DNA of 64,000 nucleotides from Variovorax sp. Sphag1AA (GTDB lineage Bacteria; Pseudomonadota; Gammaproteobacteria; Burkholderiales; Burkholderiaceae_C): positions 90,913-154,912 of the forward strand of contig NZ_JACHYC010000010.1 in NCBI RefSeq assembly GCF_014192575.1, written 5' to 3'. The notes beneath the pieces are model-generated. The model was not told where the DNA came from, did no database searches, and was given only the letters and a program-made list of their open reading frames with translations. The translations under genes and the position numbers were made by a program. The stretch's first letter is position 1. Each line of letters opens with the position of its first letter. Positions 15,966 to 25,980 of the stretch are shown piece after piece.

Positions 15966-16946
15966 ATGACAACGCAATCTCGCCCACTCGGCATTGCCGC
16001 GCTGCTTCTCGCCACATCTGCATGGGGCGGCATGTTCCTCGTCAGCAAGGGCGTGCTGCAGCACGTCGATCCTTTCTGGCTCACGCTGATCCGCTACAGC
16101 CTTTCTGCCGTGCTCTTCGTTGCGCTGCTCGCACCGCGCGGCGCTGCGCCGTGGCTCAAGCTGCGGGCGCACGCGCTGCCGCTGGCGGTGCGAGGCGTCG
16201 CGGGCTTCGGCGTGTTCAGCGTCATGATGCTGACCGGACTTGCGCACTCCGTGCCCTCGCACGGCGCGATCATCATGGCCACGACACCCATGACGACGCA
16301 ATTGCTGCGCTGGGCGCTCGACGGTGTTCGCCCCTCCCGCACCACATTGCTGACCAGCCTGCTGGCGCTGGCGGGCGTGATGATCGTCTCGGGAGCGCTC
16401 TCGTCGCATGGCGCGAGCGCGGGCGAATCCACCGCGTTCGGCGATGCGATGGCCTTCGTGGGCACGCTGGGCTGGGTCTGGTACACGCGTGGCGCCGCGC
16501 AGTTCGCCAACAAGCTCGACGTCGTGGAATACAGCGCGCTGACAGTGCTCGCTTCCTGGCCGCTGCTTCTGCTCGGTGCCGTCGTCGCGACCGCCGCGGG
16601 CGTGGCAGGGCTACCGACCACACCGGGCCTGGTGTCGTCCTGGCACGCACTGGCCTACGTGGGCCTGGTGTCTTCCGCGCTGGCCGTGCTCGCGTTCAAC
16701 TTCGGCGTGCGCACGATGGGCACGATCACCAGCACGGCTTTCCTGAACTTCGTTCCGGTCTCCGCACTGCTGATGAGCATCGCGCTCGGCAAGTTTCCGG
16801 CGGGCAACGAACTGGTGGGCATGGCGATGGTGGTCGGCGCTTTGCTGATCCACACCGCAAGCAGCCGCGCAGGGGCTGCCATGCCGGCACGCCCGATCCA
16901 GCCGGTCAAGGCCCAGGTACGCGGCGTTTGCGGCGCCGCGTCGTGA
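15966..16946 (+). CDS. EamA/DMT family membrane exporter
   Basis: A 326-aa inner-membrane protein with about ten predicted spans in two EamA repeats (first: LGIAALLLATSAWGGMF; second: GDAMAFVGTLGWVWYT). Members export amino acids, nucleosides or other small metabolites. The ATG at 15966 follows AAGG at 7 bp and begins directly at the first repeat. It is divergent from the LysR gene. The C-terminal tail (about 25 aa) is basic and cytoplasmic. The substrate cannot be predicted. Confidence 0.87.
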   Translation: MTTQSRPLGIAALLLATSAWGGMFLVSKGVLQHVDPFWLTLIRYSLSAVLFVALLAPRGAAPWLKLRAHALPLAVRGVAGFGVFSVMMLTGLAHSVPSHGAIIMATTPMTTQLLRWALDGVRPSRTTLLTSLLALAGVMIVSGALSSHGASAGESTAFGDAMAFVGTLGWVWYTRGAAQFANKLDVVEYSALTVLASWPLLLLGAVVATAAGVAGLPTTPGLVSSWHALAYVGLVSSALAVLAFNFGVRTMGTITSTAFLNFVPVSALLMSIALGKFPAGNELVGMAMVVGALLIHTASSRAGAAMPARPIQPVKAQVRGVCGAAS

Positions 16947-16955
16947 AGAACGCGC

Positions 16956-18533
16956 TCAATCCCGCCTGGCGCCGCCCGCGCTCAGCTCGGCCCAATCGAG
17001 TTCCTGGACCAGCACGCGGAATGCGTCATCGCCGATCACATCGTCGCGCCGCATCTCGAATGCACGCTGCCGTGCGACCGCGATGGCACGGCGCCTGAGT
17101 GGGCCGCCCGGCACATCGTCGATGCGTACCTCATGCGCCTCGCTGGTGTTCAACTCGACGATGGCGCCGTACTCCTTGCGCAGCAGCTTCGCGGAAAGCG
17201 TGTCGTCGTCCTTGATGGCATCGAGCAGCGCGCCATAGGCATGCGCACGCCCCAGCCGAACCTCGCGGGCGACCGGGTCGTCGTCGGTCAGGCCAAGCCG
17301 CCTGATCAGCGGACCGATCGTCAACCCTTGCAGCACCAGCGTGCCGAGCACCACTGCAAACGCACACAGCAGGATCAGGTCGCGATACGGGAAGGGCGAT
17401 CCGTTCGTCAGGGTCTCGGGAATGGCGAACGCCGCCGCCAGCGTGACGATGCCGCGCATGCCGGCCCAGGAGAGCACCACGGCGCTGCCGACCACCGGAC
17501 GAGGCCGCGCATCGCCAGTTTCGACGGTGCTGGTGCTGTTGGCGCGACGATGCGTCAGCGCCTTGTAGCTCATCACCCAGGCAAAGCGCGCCGCGATGGT
17601 CACGGCGAGCACCACCGCCGCGGTGACCATCGCATCGGTGCGGGAGCCGCCGGTTTCGAGCCGCTCCCAGATCGGACGCAACTGCATGCCGATCAGGACA
17701 AACGCAAAGGCGTTGAGCACGAAGACCACCGTCTCCCACACCGCGAAGATCGGCACGCGCATGTGCGCCGGCATCTGTGTGCCGCCACGACGCGCGACCG
17801 TCATGGCATACGCCACCAGCGTGAGGATGCCGGACAGGCCAATGGCCTCGGCCGCGATCCACACGCCGAAGGTGAGGGAGAACTGCACGATCAGTGCGAT
17901 CGGCACCTCGCGCAGCCCCGACGTCAACGGCCGCAGCACGAAGGCACATCCCACGCCCGCCGCGAGGCTGCCGAACACCGTGAGGAGAAACACCGGTGCG
18001 AAGCTGGCGAACCCGAGGTGGCCGGCCAGCACGGTCATGATCGCGAGCCGGTAGACCAAGAGCGCGCTCGCATCGTTCAGCAGGCTTTCACCTTCGAGGA
18101 TCTTCAGCAGCTTGTGCGGCAGCTTGACCTGGCGCATGACTGCGGTGGCGGCAGCGGCATCAGGCGGCGCGACGATCGCGCCCAACGCGATGGCGACCGG
18201 CCACGGCATCTCGGGGATCAGCCAGCGAACGGTGAATGCGACCGCGACCACCGTCGTGCCGACCGCGGCAATGACGAGACCGGCAATCGGACGCCAGTTC
18301 AACCGCAGGTCGCGCAACGAGGTGTCGTAGGCCGCATCCAGAAGCACGGGCGCGACGAAGAGCGTCAACGCGAGTTCGGGGTCGAGCGTCCAGTTCGGAC
18401 TGGCGGGCACGAAAGCCAGGGCAGCACCGCCGAGCGCGAGCAGGGTCGGGTACGGCGCCCCCACTTTGCGCGCCAACGCGGCGAGCAAGGCCGCGCCGAG
18501 CAGCAGGATGATGATCCATTCGAATGTGGCCAT
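16956..18533 (-). CDS. Na+/H+ antiporter, CPA1 family
   Basis: A 525-aa inner-membrane cation/proton antiporter. About twelve spans occupy residues 5-420, with the family ion-site segment ALGAIVAPPDAAAA and the following LEGESLLNDASALL. A hydrophilic cytoplasmic C-terminal tail of about 100 residues is probably regulatory. It exchanges Na+ or K+ for H+ and contributes to pH and salt homeostasis. It stands alone, divergent from dmpR across 123 bp. Cation selectivity is not deducible. Confidence 0.88.
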   Translation of the reverse strand: MATFEWIIILLLGAALLAALARKVGAPYPTLLALGGAALAFVPASPNWTLDPELALTLFVAPVLLDAAYDTSLRDLRLNWRPIAGLVIAAVGTTVVAVAFTVRWLIPEMPWPVAIALGAIVAPPDAAAATAVMRQVKLPHKLLKILEGESLLNDASALLVYRLAIMTVLAGHLGFASFAPVFLLTVFGSLAAGVGCAFVLRPLTSGLREVPIALIVQFSLTFGVWIAAEAIGLSGILTLVAYAMTVARRGGTQMPAHMRVPIFAVWETVVFVLNAFAFVLIGMQLRPIWERLETGGSRTDAMVTAAVVLAVTIAARFAWVMSYKALTHRRANSTSTVETGDARPRPVVGSAVVLSWAGMRGIVTLAAAFAIPETLTNGSPFPYRDLILLCAFAVVLGTLVLQGLTIGPLIRRLGLTDDDPVAREVRLGRAHAYGALLDAIKDDDTLSAKLLRKEYGAIVELNTSEAHEVRIDDVPGGPLRRRAIAVARQRAFEMRRDDVIGDDAFRVLVQELDWAELSAGGARRD

Positions 18534-18656
18534 GGTTCGATGCGTCCTTTTCGAGGCGGCATGCTACGCCTCGAAGCGCAGGGCTCATGCACCCGGTGCT
18601 AGGATTCCCGGCGCACCTGCAGTGCGGTCCCGCCACCATCATTCCAAGGAGACAAC

Positions 18657-20294
<1,638 letters not shown>

Positions 20295-20479
20295 CTAGGG
20301 TCGCGCACACGCTTGTTTTCAACGGAGCCTTCTGCCCAACCAGTTCTGCCTTGTTTCGCGGCCACCCCTGGTTGTACGTCGGGGCCTTCACTCGTAGTTA
20401 GGGGGAGCGCGTGAGCGGCTTGGCAGCGGTTGCAGACGTTCAATGTGGTGAGTGCGGAAGTCCGGAAACTCCCGTGCTG

Positions 20480-20557
20480 CAGTCACTTCCTTCACCCGCG
20501 TCTGGTGACCCTGCGGGACGTCGCATAGATGCCCGAAGCCGACTGTCGGACCGTTCC
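20480..20557 (+). repeat. Diverged dispersed repeat, copy A
   Basis: Shares TGCGGGACGTCGCA, then GCCCGAAGC and CGGACCGTTCC, with 22025-22092. Less perfect similarity covers about 30 bp upstream. Copy A has an extra CGACTGTC-like octamer. It lies in the 381-bp gene-free stretch between dmpR and the Ntn-hydrolase gene; nothing else is recognisable in that stretch. Confidence 0.55.
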
Positions 20558-20675
20558 AAAGCGGGCGATCAATGCCGACAGCGTTCGCTGTTGTGTGGAA
20601 CCGTGTCAGCGCTCGCATTCATCTTGCCAAAGGGTAAGCGTCGGCTGCTTCAATTTCGCGGACTCACACGGAAGA

Positions 20676-21728
20676 TCAGGCGATGGCTGACATCGCATGT
20701 GGGTTGAGGCCCTTACCAATCATGAACCGACGGATCTGCTCCCACGTTTCGCACAGCTTTGCGCTGTGCAGCGCCTCCTCACCTGGATGGAATTGCTCCT
20801 CAACGCTATGAGGCGCGCTCCAGTCGCGGTTCATCGACTTCAAAGCGAACTCTGTAAAGATCGAGGAAAGTTCATAAAACTGCTGCGGGTAGACCTCGCG
20901 AAGGCTTTGCACGCGCTCGTTGATGGCGGCAATGTCCATTGCGAACGTAAGCAGCACGTCGGCCCGTGTCTGGTGTTCGGCGGGTTGCACTCCTAGCTTC
21001 TTAAGCATCTGAACGAACATGGGAAAGTCCCTGTTCTCGACCCAGCCATCCGGTGGCGGCGACTCCAGCAACACCGAGGTGAACGCTCTACTTACGCCAA
21101 GAAATGAAGCGCGACTCGCCTCCCTAACCAGAAGGTTGCGAATCTTCTTCGCCGTGTAGAGGTTAGCGGGACTAACATTTCCAAACATTAGCCGGTACAA
21201 GGGATCGTCGGCTTGGCCTCTCCCTTGCAAGAACGCGGACAGCATTTGAAATTCGGGCGCGCGCAGACCCGAACCGCACTGATCCACCTGCAGGGGTCCC
21301 GTTCCGCTGAATCTAAAATCCGGCGATAGGAATCGCCGCACCCCGGTTTTCCAGTGGACGTCCTCGCCTTCCTGGTAGTTCCATAGAAACATCAGCTGGA
21401 GTTCGGGATCTTCGGTGCCGGCGTGGCGGCGATAGGTTTGCCCTAACCATTTTTGGAAAGTCGGCAGATTCTCGCCTTCCAAGCTGAAGTAGTGATCCTC
21501 CTGCGCGTACCACGCGACGCAGTCGCGCTTTAGATCTTCAATCAAGAGAAGACCAGTGCGGACATCGCCGCTAAAGGCCACGTAGGCGTTCTTCCAAAGC
21601 TTGTGCAGCTTGCGAACGCAATTGAAGTAACGTGGAGTCCTTGTCTTGTCTTTGAAAGGAAATGTCACTTGCACATCGGCAATGCAGGTGGCTCCGTTGA
21701 AAGCGTTTGCAGCTACGACCCAAGTCAT
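20676..21728 (-). CDS. HslV/proteasome-beta-like Ntn hydrolase with unknown C-terminal half
   Basis: A 350-aa protein beginning Met-Thr. After Met removal Thr1 would be exposed, as in HslV and proteasome beta subunits. Counting from Thr1, D17 (CIADVQVT) matches proteasomal D17. K39 (VRKLHKL) matches K33 after a six-residue insertion, with the conserved Gly 14 residues later (YVAFSGD). HslV itself reads MTTIV, IAGDGQ.T, KKVRRL, AGFAGG at the same places. Residues from about 180 on match nothing I recognise, and HslV is only about 175 aa. No hslU-like ATPase is adjacent. ATG chosen; a TTG lies immediately before it. There is no clear SD, but a TATATT hexamer sits about 10 bp upstream. Function unknown, probably proteolytic. 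Confidence 0.65.
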   Translation of the reverse strand: MTWVVAANAFNGATCIADVQVTFPFKDKTRTPRYFNCVRKLHKLWKNAYVAFSGDVRTGLLLIEDLKRDCVAWYAQEDHYFSLEGENLPTFQKWLGQTYRRHAGTEDPELQLMFLWNYQEGEDVHWKTGVRRFLSPDFRFSGTGPLQVDQCGSGLRAPEFQMLSAFLQGRGQADDPLYRLMFGNVSPANLYTAKKIRNLLVREASRASFLGVSRAFTSVLLESPPPDGWVENRDFPMFVQMLKKLGVQPAEHQTRADVLLTFAMDIAAINERVQSLREVYPQQFYELSSIFTEFALKSMNRDWSAPHSVEEQFHPGEEALHSAKLCETWEQIRRFMIGKGLNPHAMSAIA

Positions 21729-21775
21729 CAAACCAATATAGCAAATGCGAAATCGACGTCCAGCTAAGTGAGCTT

Positions 21776-21789
21776 GCCTTAGCTAAGGC
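21776..21789. promoter_or_regulatory. 14-bp perfect palindrome upstream of the Ntn-hydrolase gene
   Basis: GCCTTAGCTAAGGC, 48-61 bp upstream of the ATG at 21728, a position suited to an operator. It lies in a 412-bp gene-free stretch (21729-22140) that otherwise holds only repeat copy B. The cognate regulator is unknown. Confidence 0.4.
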
Positions 21790-22024
21790 GCTTGTCGAGT
21801 TCAGCCGTGAAGTCGCCGCCGCCACTTACATCTCGTGGGTTGCCAATGTTGCTCATCGGGTTCCTTCGGTAAGGAGCATTTGTCCGGTGCCACGCGCAAC
21901 GCGACCGCTCCTTGAGCTGTCTGCCGCTCGCGGCCGATGCCTGCCTCTCGCTCTAGGCTCCCACGCAGCGATAGCGGTCGATCAGCCTGGCTAGAAAGAG
22001 TGTCCGGAAGCTAGCGCTCTGCGG

Positions 22025-22092
22025 TCGTTCCCGCAGTCCACGCCTGGCAACCGTGCGGGACGTCGCAGCGGTGCCCGAAGCGGACCGTTCCG
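22025..22092 (+). repeat. Diverged dispersed repeat, copy B
   Basis: Carries TGCGGGACGTCGCA (22054-22067), GCCCGAAGC and GGACCGTTCC in the same order as copy A at 20480-20557. The two copies flank the Ntn-hydrolase gene in direct orientation, which may mark the edges of a mobile or recombined segment. Confidence 0.55.
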
Positions 22093-22140
22093 GCTATAAC
22101 GCTTTCAAGCGCCACTAAGTCTGCCTCGAGGCTAAATCTG

Positions 22141-22791
22141 ATGCGTATATCGCTGATCGGAACTGTCCACGCCGAAAATGGACGCGCCAACTTGGCGGAA
22201 TTGCAGACGATCCTTGAACGCCTTCAACCGGACGTCATCTTTGCTGAAATTCCCACTGCCAATCTTGCTGACTATCTCGACGGCTCTCACGGCAATCTCG
22301 AGTCTGCTGCCGTTGCCCTTTACCGCGAGCGCCGCCCAGTCAACGTTGTGCCTGTGGACTTGCACAAACCAAGCGACAAGTTCTTTAGAGAATCTGAGGA
22401 GATGTTCAAGAAGGTCGAAAGGACGAGCCCTGAATATCGCCGTCTGATAGACCAAAACAGCTTCGACACGCGAGATCACGGTTTTCCATACCTCAACAGC
22501 GATTGCTGCGCCCAAGCATGGGCAGCCATGTACGACGAGGCGCGTGCAACCGTCGAATGGATCGGCGACGCCAGATTGCGACAGATCTACTCTCTATGGA
22601 GCGAGACAAATGACCGTCGCGAGACAGGAATGCTAGAGAACATTGGTGGCTATTGCATCCGCGGTGCACTCTCTCATGGAGTGCTTCTCATTGGTGCTGG
22701 ACACAGGAAAGCCATGGTGGAGAAGGTGCAGCAGCAACGAGACATCGGTGCACCAGGAGTTTCATGGAAACTTGAAAGCCCTCTGGACTAG
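22141..22791 (+). CDS. TraB/PrgY/TIKI-like protein, 216 aa
   Basis: Begins MRISLIGTVHAE, followed by LQPDVIFAEIP. Near the C-terminus is VLLIGAGHRKAMVEKV. GTxH, PDxxxxE and GAGH in this order resemble the TraB/PrgY/TIKI hydrolase superfamily, whose His/Glu residues bind metal. Similarity is at motif level only, and the protein is shorter than typical members. There is no signal peptide or membrane segment. Only a distant GAGG precedes the ATG. It stands alone, divergent from the Ntn-hydrolase gene across a repeat-bearing gap. Base composition is lower in GC than the flanking catabolic genes, suggesting acquisition. Confidence 0.55.
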   Translation: MRISLIGTVHAENGRANLAELQTILERLQPDVIFAEIPTANLADYLDGSHGNLESAAVALYRERRPVNVVPVDLHKPSDKFFRESEEMFKKVERTSPEYRRLIDQNSFDTRDHGFPYLNSDCCAQAWAAMYDEARATVEWIGDARLRQIYSLWSETNDRRETGMLENIGGYCIRGALSHGVLLIGAGHRKAMVEKVQQQRDIGAPGVSWKLESPLD

Positions 22792-22941
22792 ATGGCGTGA
22801 GGAAATGTCCGCTGGCCGAGCTCGGACGCCGCACTGCAGAGTTAGCCGCCCTTCCGCCACCCAATCACGACCGCGGCTCTAGTGCGCGAGACGTTGATGA
22901 TCTGAAAATGGCGCTAGGTGGCGTGAACCGCGGGTTGGGAA

Positions 22942-23772
22942 TTATTCCCCAAACAATTCGGCGATGGCACGAGAAATGGCGTCGAGTGGCGTTGCGGCGA
23001 TCTGCTTCGCCGAGGCATCCCAGCCGCTTTGGATGCCGATCGCTGCATAGTCGAAGGTCTGCGTTGCCTGATCCTGCCAGATCCCGAACACCGGGCCGCC
23101 ACTCATGCCGTCAATGTTCGCCAGGCCGGATGATGTCCACCCTGGAAGGTGAATGGAGCCATAGTGCCGCTTGAGCTCATGGCGAAGTGCAGGAGAGACG
23201 CTTTGATCATGAAGCCCGAAGGCGGGTATCACGCACAGATTTTGATGTAGACGATTGGCCTTGATGCTCGTTGTCTCGACTGGAACTCCAGTCACGTAGA
23301 GGTGTGCGCAGGGGGTCCTGGAGAGCCTCCGAAAGTCGACGCCGAGTTCAAGCGGGACGATACCGTTGGCAGCGAGGGCGAGACGATGAAAGTCAGCGAG
23401 GGGAGCGCACGCGAGATCGAGCCCGCTGGGATCTTTGGGGTCGTATATGGTCAACCAGTCGTCCGACCGAGTGTCTATTGGGAGCGTGCGGTCGTGGGGG
23501 CCCCCGGCAAACGCGTCATTTAGATCGCAACCCCGAATGATCGCGCCCTTGTCCACTGCTTCTTTCCAGTTTGCGATGTTGTGACCGGCGGTCAACAGGA
23601 ACCAACGCTCGCCGGCGGCAAACACGAATGCGGAATAGCTGGCAGTCAACGGCTCGCCCGTTGGCCATTTGCCGTAGACGATGATGCTCACGAAGTGACG
23701 GCCAAAAAGCTTGGTCAACCCGATGTCATCGTCGGCGTGAAGCAGTTGCATGGAGTGCATGCCGATCATCAT
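22942..23772 (-). CDS. Trypsin-like serine protease
   Basis: A 276-aa cytosolic (no signal peptide) chymotrypsin-fold peptidase. The catalytic triad is readable: His in FLLTAGHNI, Asp in SGLDLACAPL, and Ser in IDGMSGGPVFG. The oxyanion GxSGG context is intact, so it should be active. There is no PDZ domain, unlike DegP/HtrA. Several starts are possible (GTG 23781; ATG 23772, 23769, 23760); the first ATG is used because no RBS decides. It is monocistronic within the accessory island. Stand-alone trypsin-like proteins of this size often occur in defence or accessory loci; no partner is obvious here. Confidence 0.72.
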   Translation of the reverse strand: MMIGMHSMQLLHADDDIGLTKLFGRHFVSIIVYGKWPTGEPLTASYSAFVFAAGERWFLLTAGHNIANWKEAVDKGAIIRGCDLNDAFAGGPHDRTLPIDTRSDDWLTIYDPKDPSGLDLACAPLADFHRLALAANGIVPLELGVDFRRLSRTPCAHLYVTGVPVETTSIKANRLHQNLCVIPAFGLHDQSVSPALRHELKRHYGSIHLPGWTSSGLANIDGMSGGPVFGIWQDQATQTFDYAAIGIQSGWDASAKQIAATPLDAISRAIAELFGE

Positions 23773-23884
23773 CGCGCTCACGTGGCTTTAAGCCTATCGG
23801 GTCCGATCAAGGACTGAACAGCCGGGCCGCCTTTCCCTGCTCGCAGCAAGAGGGTTCATGCTCAACCTGGGGACTGTCCGAACT

Positions 23885-24403
23885 TCAGCGTGCTTCGCGA
23901 CAGGGAATACGAAGACCATCGACCAATGCCTGCGCTGCTTCCAAGAGGGCGTCCATGGGCGGCATCTTCGAATAGCCGAGCATCGCTTCACCGACAGCAG
24001 GGTATTCGAACACTTTGCCGGAGTAGTACTCGTCGGCAAGGTGGATCGCTTGACGCTGCGCAGGCGTGAGCGACACCATCGCAGCCAAGCTTTCTGCAAG
24101 CGCCTTGTCAAGCAACGAACTCAGCCGGTGGCCGCCATCTGAAAGGGCAAGCATCGTAGGGCCGCCGATTGAGATGAATGCCCTAAGCGAAAGCTCAATG
24201 GAATGGCAAGTGAGATACGGTCGCACAGGATCGAAGGGCACTTGCGGCGGAGGCAATGATGCCGCAGCTTCAAGGAACGAGGCGGCATACATGTGCAGCC
24301 CCAGCGGTCCCATGCGTTCTGTGATTCCAATGATCGAGATGCTCTCGATCATTGCGAATTGCTTTGATCGTGATGGGGTTCGCTTCTTCGGGACTTGAGC
24401 CAT
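23885..24403 (-). CDS. HEPN-like hypothetical protein, 172 aa
   Basis: Start taken at the ATG (MAQVPKKRTP). The central stretch PYLTCHSIELSLRAFI, followed by GHRLSSLLDKALAE, resembles small helical HEPN-type proteins, in which a His-x-Ile-Glu-Leu-x-Leu-(K/R) helix is common. The classical R-x4-6-H nuclease motif is not clear. A basic N-terminus (KKRTPSRSK) precedes the fold. There is no RBS of note and no partner nucleotidyltransferase beside it. It is divergent from the 220-aa gene by 86 bp. Assignment is tentative. Confidence 0.45.
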   Translation of the reverse strand: MAQVPKKRTPSRSKQFAMIESISIIGITERMGPLGLHMYAASFLEAAASLPPPQVPFDPVRPYLTCHSIELSLRAFISIGGPTMLALSDGGHRLSSLLDKALAESLAAMVSLTPAQRQAIHLADEYYSGKVFEYPAVGEAMLGYSKMPPMDALLEAAQALVDGLRIPCREAR

Positions 24404-24489
24404 AGCTGGGCGATTCTGACCTACGCGGCAGACCAACGTCGGCTCAGCGTGTCACAATCCTGCCGTCCGCAACAGCCGATCAACGCCCA

Positions 24490-25152
24490 ATGGCAACCGA
24501 GGCCGCGCCCACACCGGCGCCAGACGACGCAGATCGCCGCTATTGGCAATGCATGACCGAGTTGAAATACCGGCTTGCCGCCTGTGACCGGCTCTACGAT
24601 CAGACGAGGGGCATCAAACAGGCCAATCCGACTGGCGAGTGGATGTTCGCGTGGGAACAGATCGCCCTACACCTGCGCAAGTGTATGGAGTTGGTCGTGT
24701 TTGGCAGCTTGGTCGCACACCGCGACGCCTACGCCGCGATTCATCCGGACTATGCACAGCATTGGAAGGCCCACAAGATCCTCGACAAGCTTGCGAAGGC
24801 GAACCCGAATTTCTTTCCGACGCCAACGAAAATAACGAACACCGCGCCGGGCGCACATCACCTCACCGAGCCAGATCGTCCCCGACTAACTGTGGACGAT
24901 GTCATCTTCCTTTTCGACCGGGCCAGCGATCTTATCCATGTTTTCCAGCCGTTTCAGAACGACGGGGCGGTCACGGTCGATCTGAAGTACACGCCTCACG
25001 AATGGACGCAGCGCATTTGGAATCTGCTCGAAGAGCACTATGTGATGTTGCTGGGCGGCAGGCAGATGTTGCTCGTGCAAATGGCAGCCCCACCCCACGG
25101 CAGGGTCAAGGTAATGCGGGCGGAGCCTGATGAATCAGCTTCATCGTTCTGA
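24490..25152 (+). CDS. Hypothetical protein, 220 aa
   Basis: Predicted all-helical and soluble. Notable segments are RKCMELVVFGSLVAHRDAY, HWKAHKILDKLAKANPNFFP and a later VDDVIFLFDRASDLIHVF. The first helix pair recalls HEPN-type proteins, but no motif is diagnostic. There is no signal peptide or membrane segment. It may pair functionally with the divergent HEPN-like gene at 23885-24403. A large hairpin follows 48 bp after the stop. Confidence 0.5.
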   Translation: MATEAAPTPAPDDADRRYWQCMTELKYRLAACDRLYDQTRGIKQANPTGEWMFAWEQIALHLRKCMELVVFGSLVAHRDAYAAIHPDYAQHWKAHKILDKLAKANPNFFPTPTKITNTAPGAHHLTEPDRPRLTVDDVIFLFDRASDLIHVFQPFQNDGAVTVDLKYTPHEWTQRIWNLLEEHYVMLLGGRQMLLVQMAAPPHGRVKVMRAEPDESASSF

Positions 25153-25200
25153 TTGGAGGTCGCAGTTCAGCGCTTGGTGACGGTGTCCATGATGGCGGCT

Positions 25201-25238
25201 CCGTTGATGGCGAGGCGGAATTGCCTCGCCGCCAACGG
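25201..25238. repeat. 38-bp imperfect palindrome (hairpin)
   Basis: CCGTTG-AT-GGCGAGGC-GGAATT-GCCTCGCC-GC-CAACGG: a 14-bp stem with one 2x2 internal loop and a 6-nt loop. It lies in the 283-bp gap between the 220-aa and 117-aa genes. No T-run follows on either strand, so it may be a REP-like or attenuating element rather than a simple terminator. Nothing else is seen in this gap. Confidence 0.6.
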
Positions 25239-25435
25239 TGGCGGCAACCGGGTCATGGCATGCCCATGGGGTGCGCGAAGCGCCGCGAGAGCGGTTTAGT
25301 CCTCCAGTCTTGAGCAGACCTTGCAAGCGACCTCGCATGCTTCTTCCGCTACTCACGCTAAAGCGGTCGTGAGGCCCTGACGTCTCCAACTTCCGCAACC
25401 AGTCTGGAGCAGAACACGTCAGCTCTCTGGTCAAT

Positions 25436-25789
25436 TCAGTGCAACGCCTCTCGCACAGTCTGAAGCGCATCAGTCACTGTCCGCATACGCCGCACCATCT
25501 CTGAATTGACTACCTCCAACAAAGCCCGCAACTCGCTTGGTCGAACGAAGAACTCCTCGAAGTCGTGCCGGTAGATCGGCGTCAAAAAGTTCTCGACGCA
25601 GCTATATGCGCAATGCGCTGCGCGCAGGTTGTTGAACTCGTCTTCGACAGCCATCAAGGCGCTGCCTATCGCCCTGTTCTTGGCTGATTTGCGCGGTGTT
25701 GCCAGTCGGCGTTTGACCGCCTTGAGCCTTGCGCGCTTGGATTTGGAATCGCTGGATGCACTCGCGGGTGCTTGAACTGATTTGGCCAT
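25436..25789 (-). CDS. Hypothetical protein, 117 aa, basic N-terminus
   Basis: Start at the ATG preceded by AGGGAGG, a strong RBS. The first 45 residues are rich in Lys/Arg/Ser (SKSKRARLKAVKRR), possibly nucleic-acid binding. The rest is helical (AVEDEFNNLRAAHCAY; FVRPSELRALLEVVNSEMV). No family is recognised. Its upstream region (25800-25990) is dense in inverted repeats. Confidence 0.6.
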   Translation of the reverse strand: MAKSVQAPASASSDSKSKRARLKAVKRRLATPRKSAKNRAIGSALMAVEDEFNNLRAAHCAYSCVENFLTPIYRHDFEEFFVRPSELRALLEVVNSEMVRRMRTVTDALQTVREALH

Positions 25790-25808
25790 GTTGGCCTCCC
25801 TGAACTTC

Positions 25809-25980
25809 CGGTTTGCAAAAACCGCCACATCCGCTTCCAAACGGGGGTGGCGGCTCGAACGGGTTGGAAGACCGGGGAAGTTCTTACGAAAAAACCGGCA
25901 GGACTCGCGTCCTCCCGCTCGAACCGCCAAAACTGGAGCACGAGCGAGGAAGCCGCAGGTCCAAAGACAACTGCGGCTTC
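25809..25980. repeat. Cluster of inverted repeats between the island and the phenol operon
   Basis: At least three hairpins occur in 170 bp. CGGTTT-GCAA-AAACCG is at 25809-25824. CCGCCAC (25822-25828) pairs with GTGGCGG (25847-25853), and CTTCCAA / TTGGAAG surrounds it. GAAGCCGCAG (25949-25958) pairs with CTGCGGCTTC (25971-25980). The CTTCCAAAC word recurs near 26006. No long coding frame fits. It could be a structured leader, an element end or a recombination site. Confidence 0.5.

Noticed and set aside
25809..25980. Factor-independent terminator for the dmp or island genes
   Set aside because: Stem-loops are strong, but none is followed by a T-run on either strand, and no gene ends just before them.
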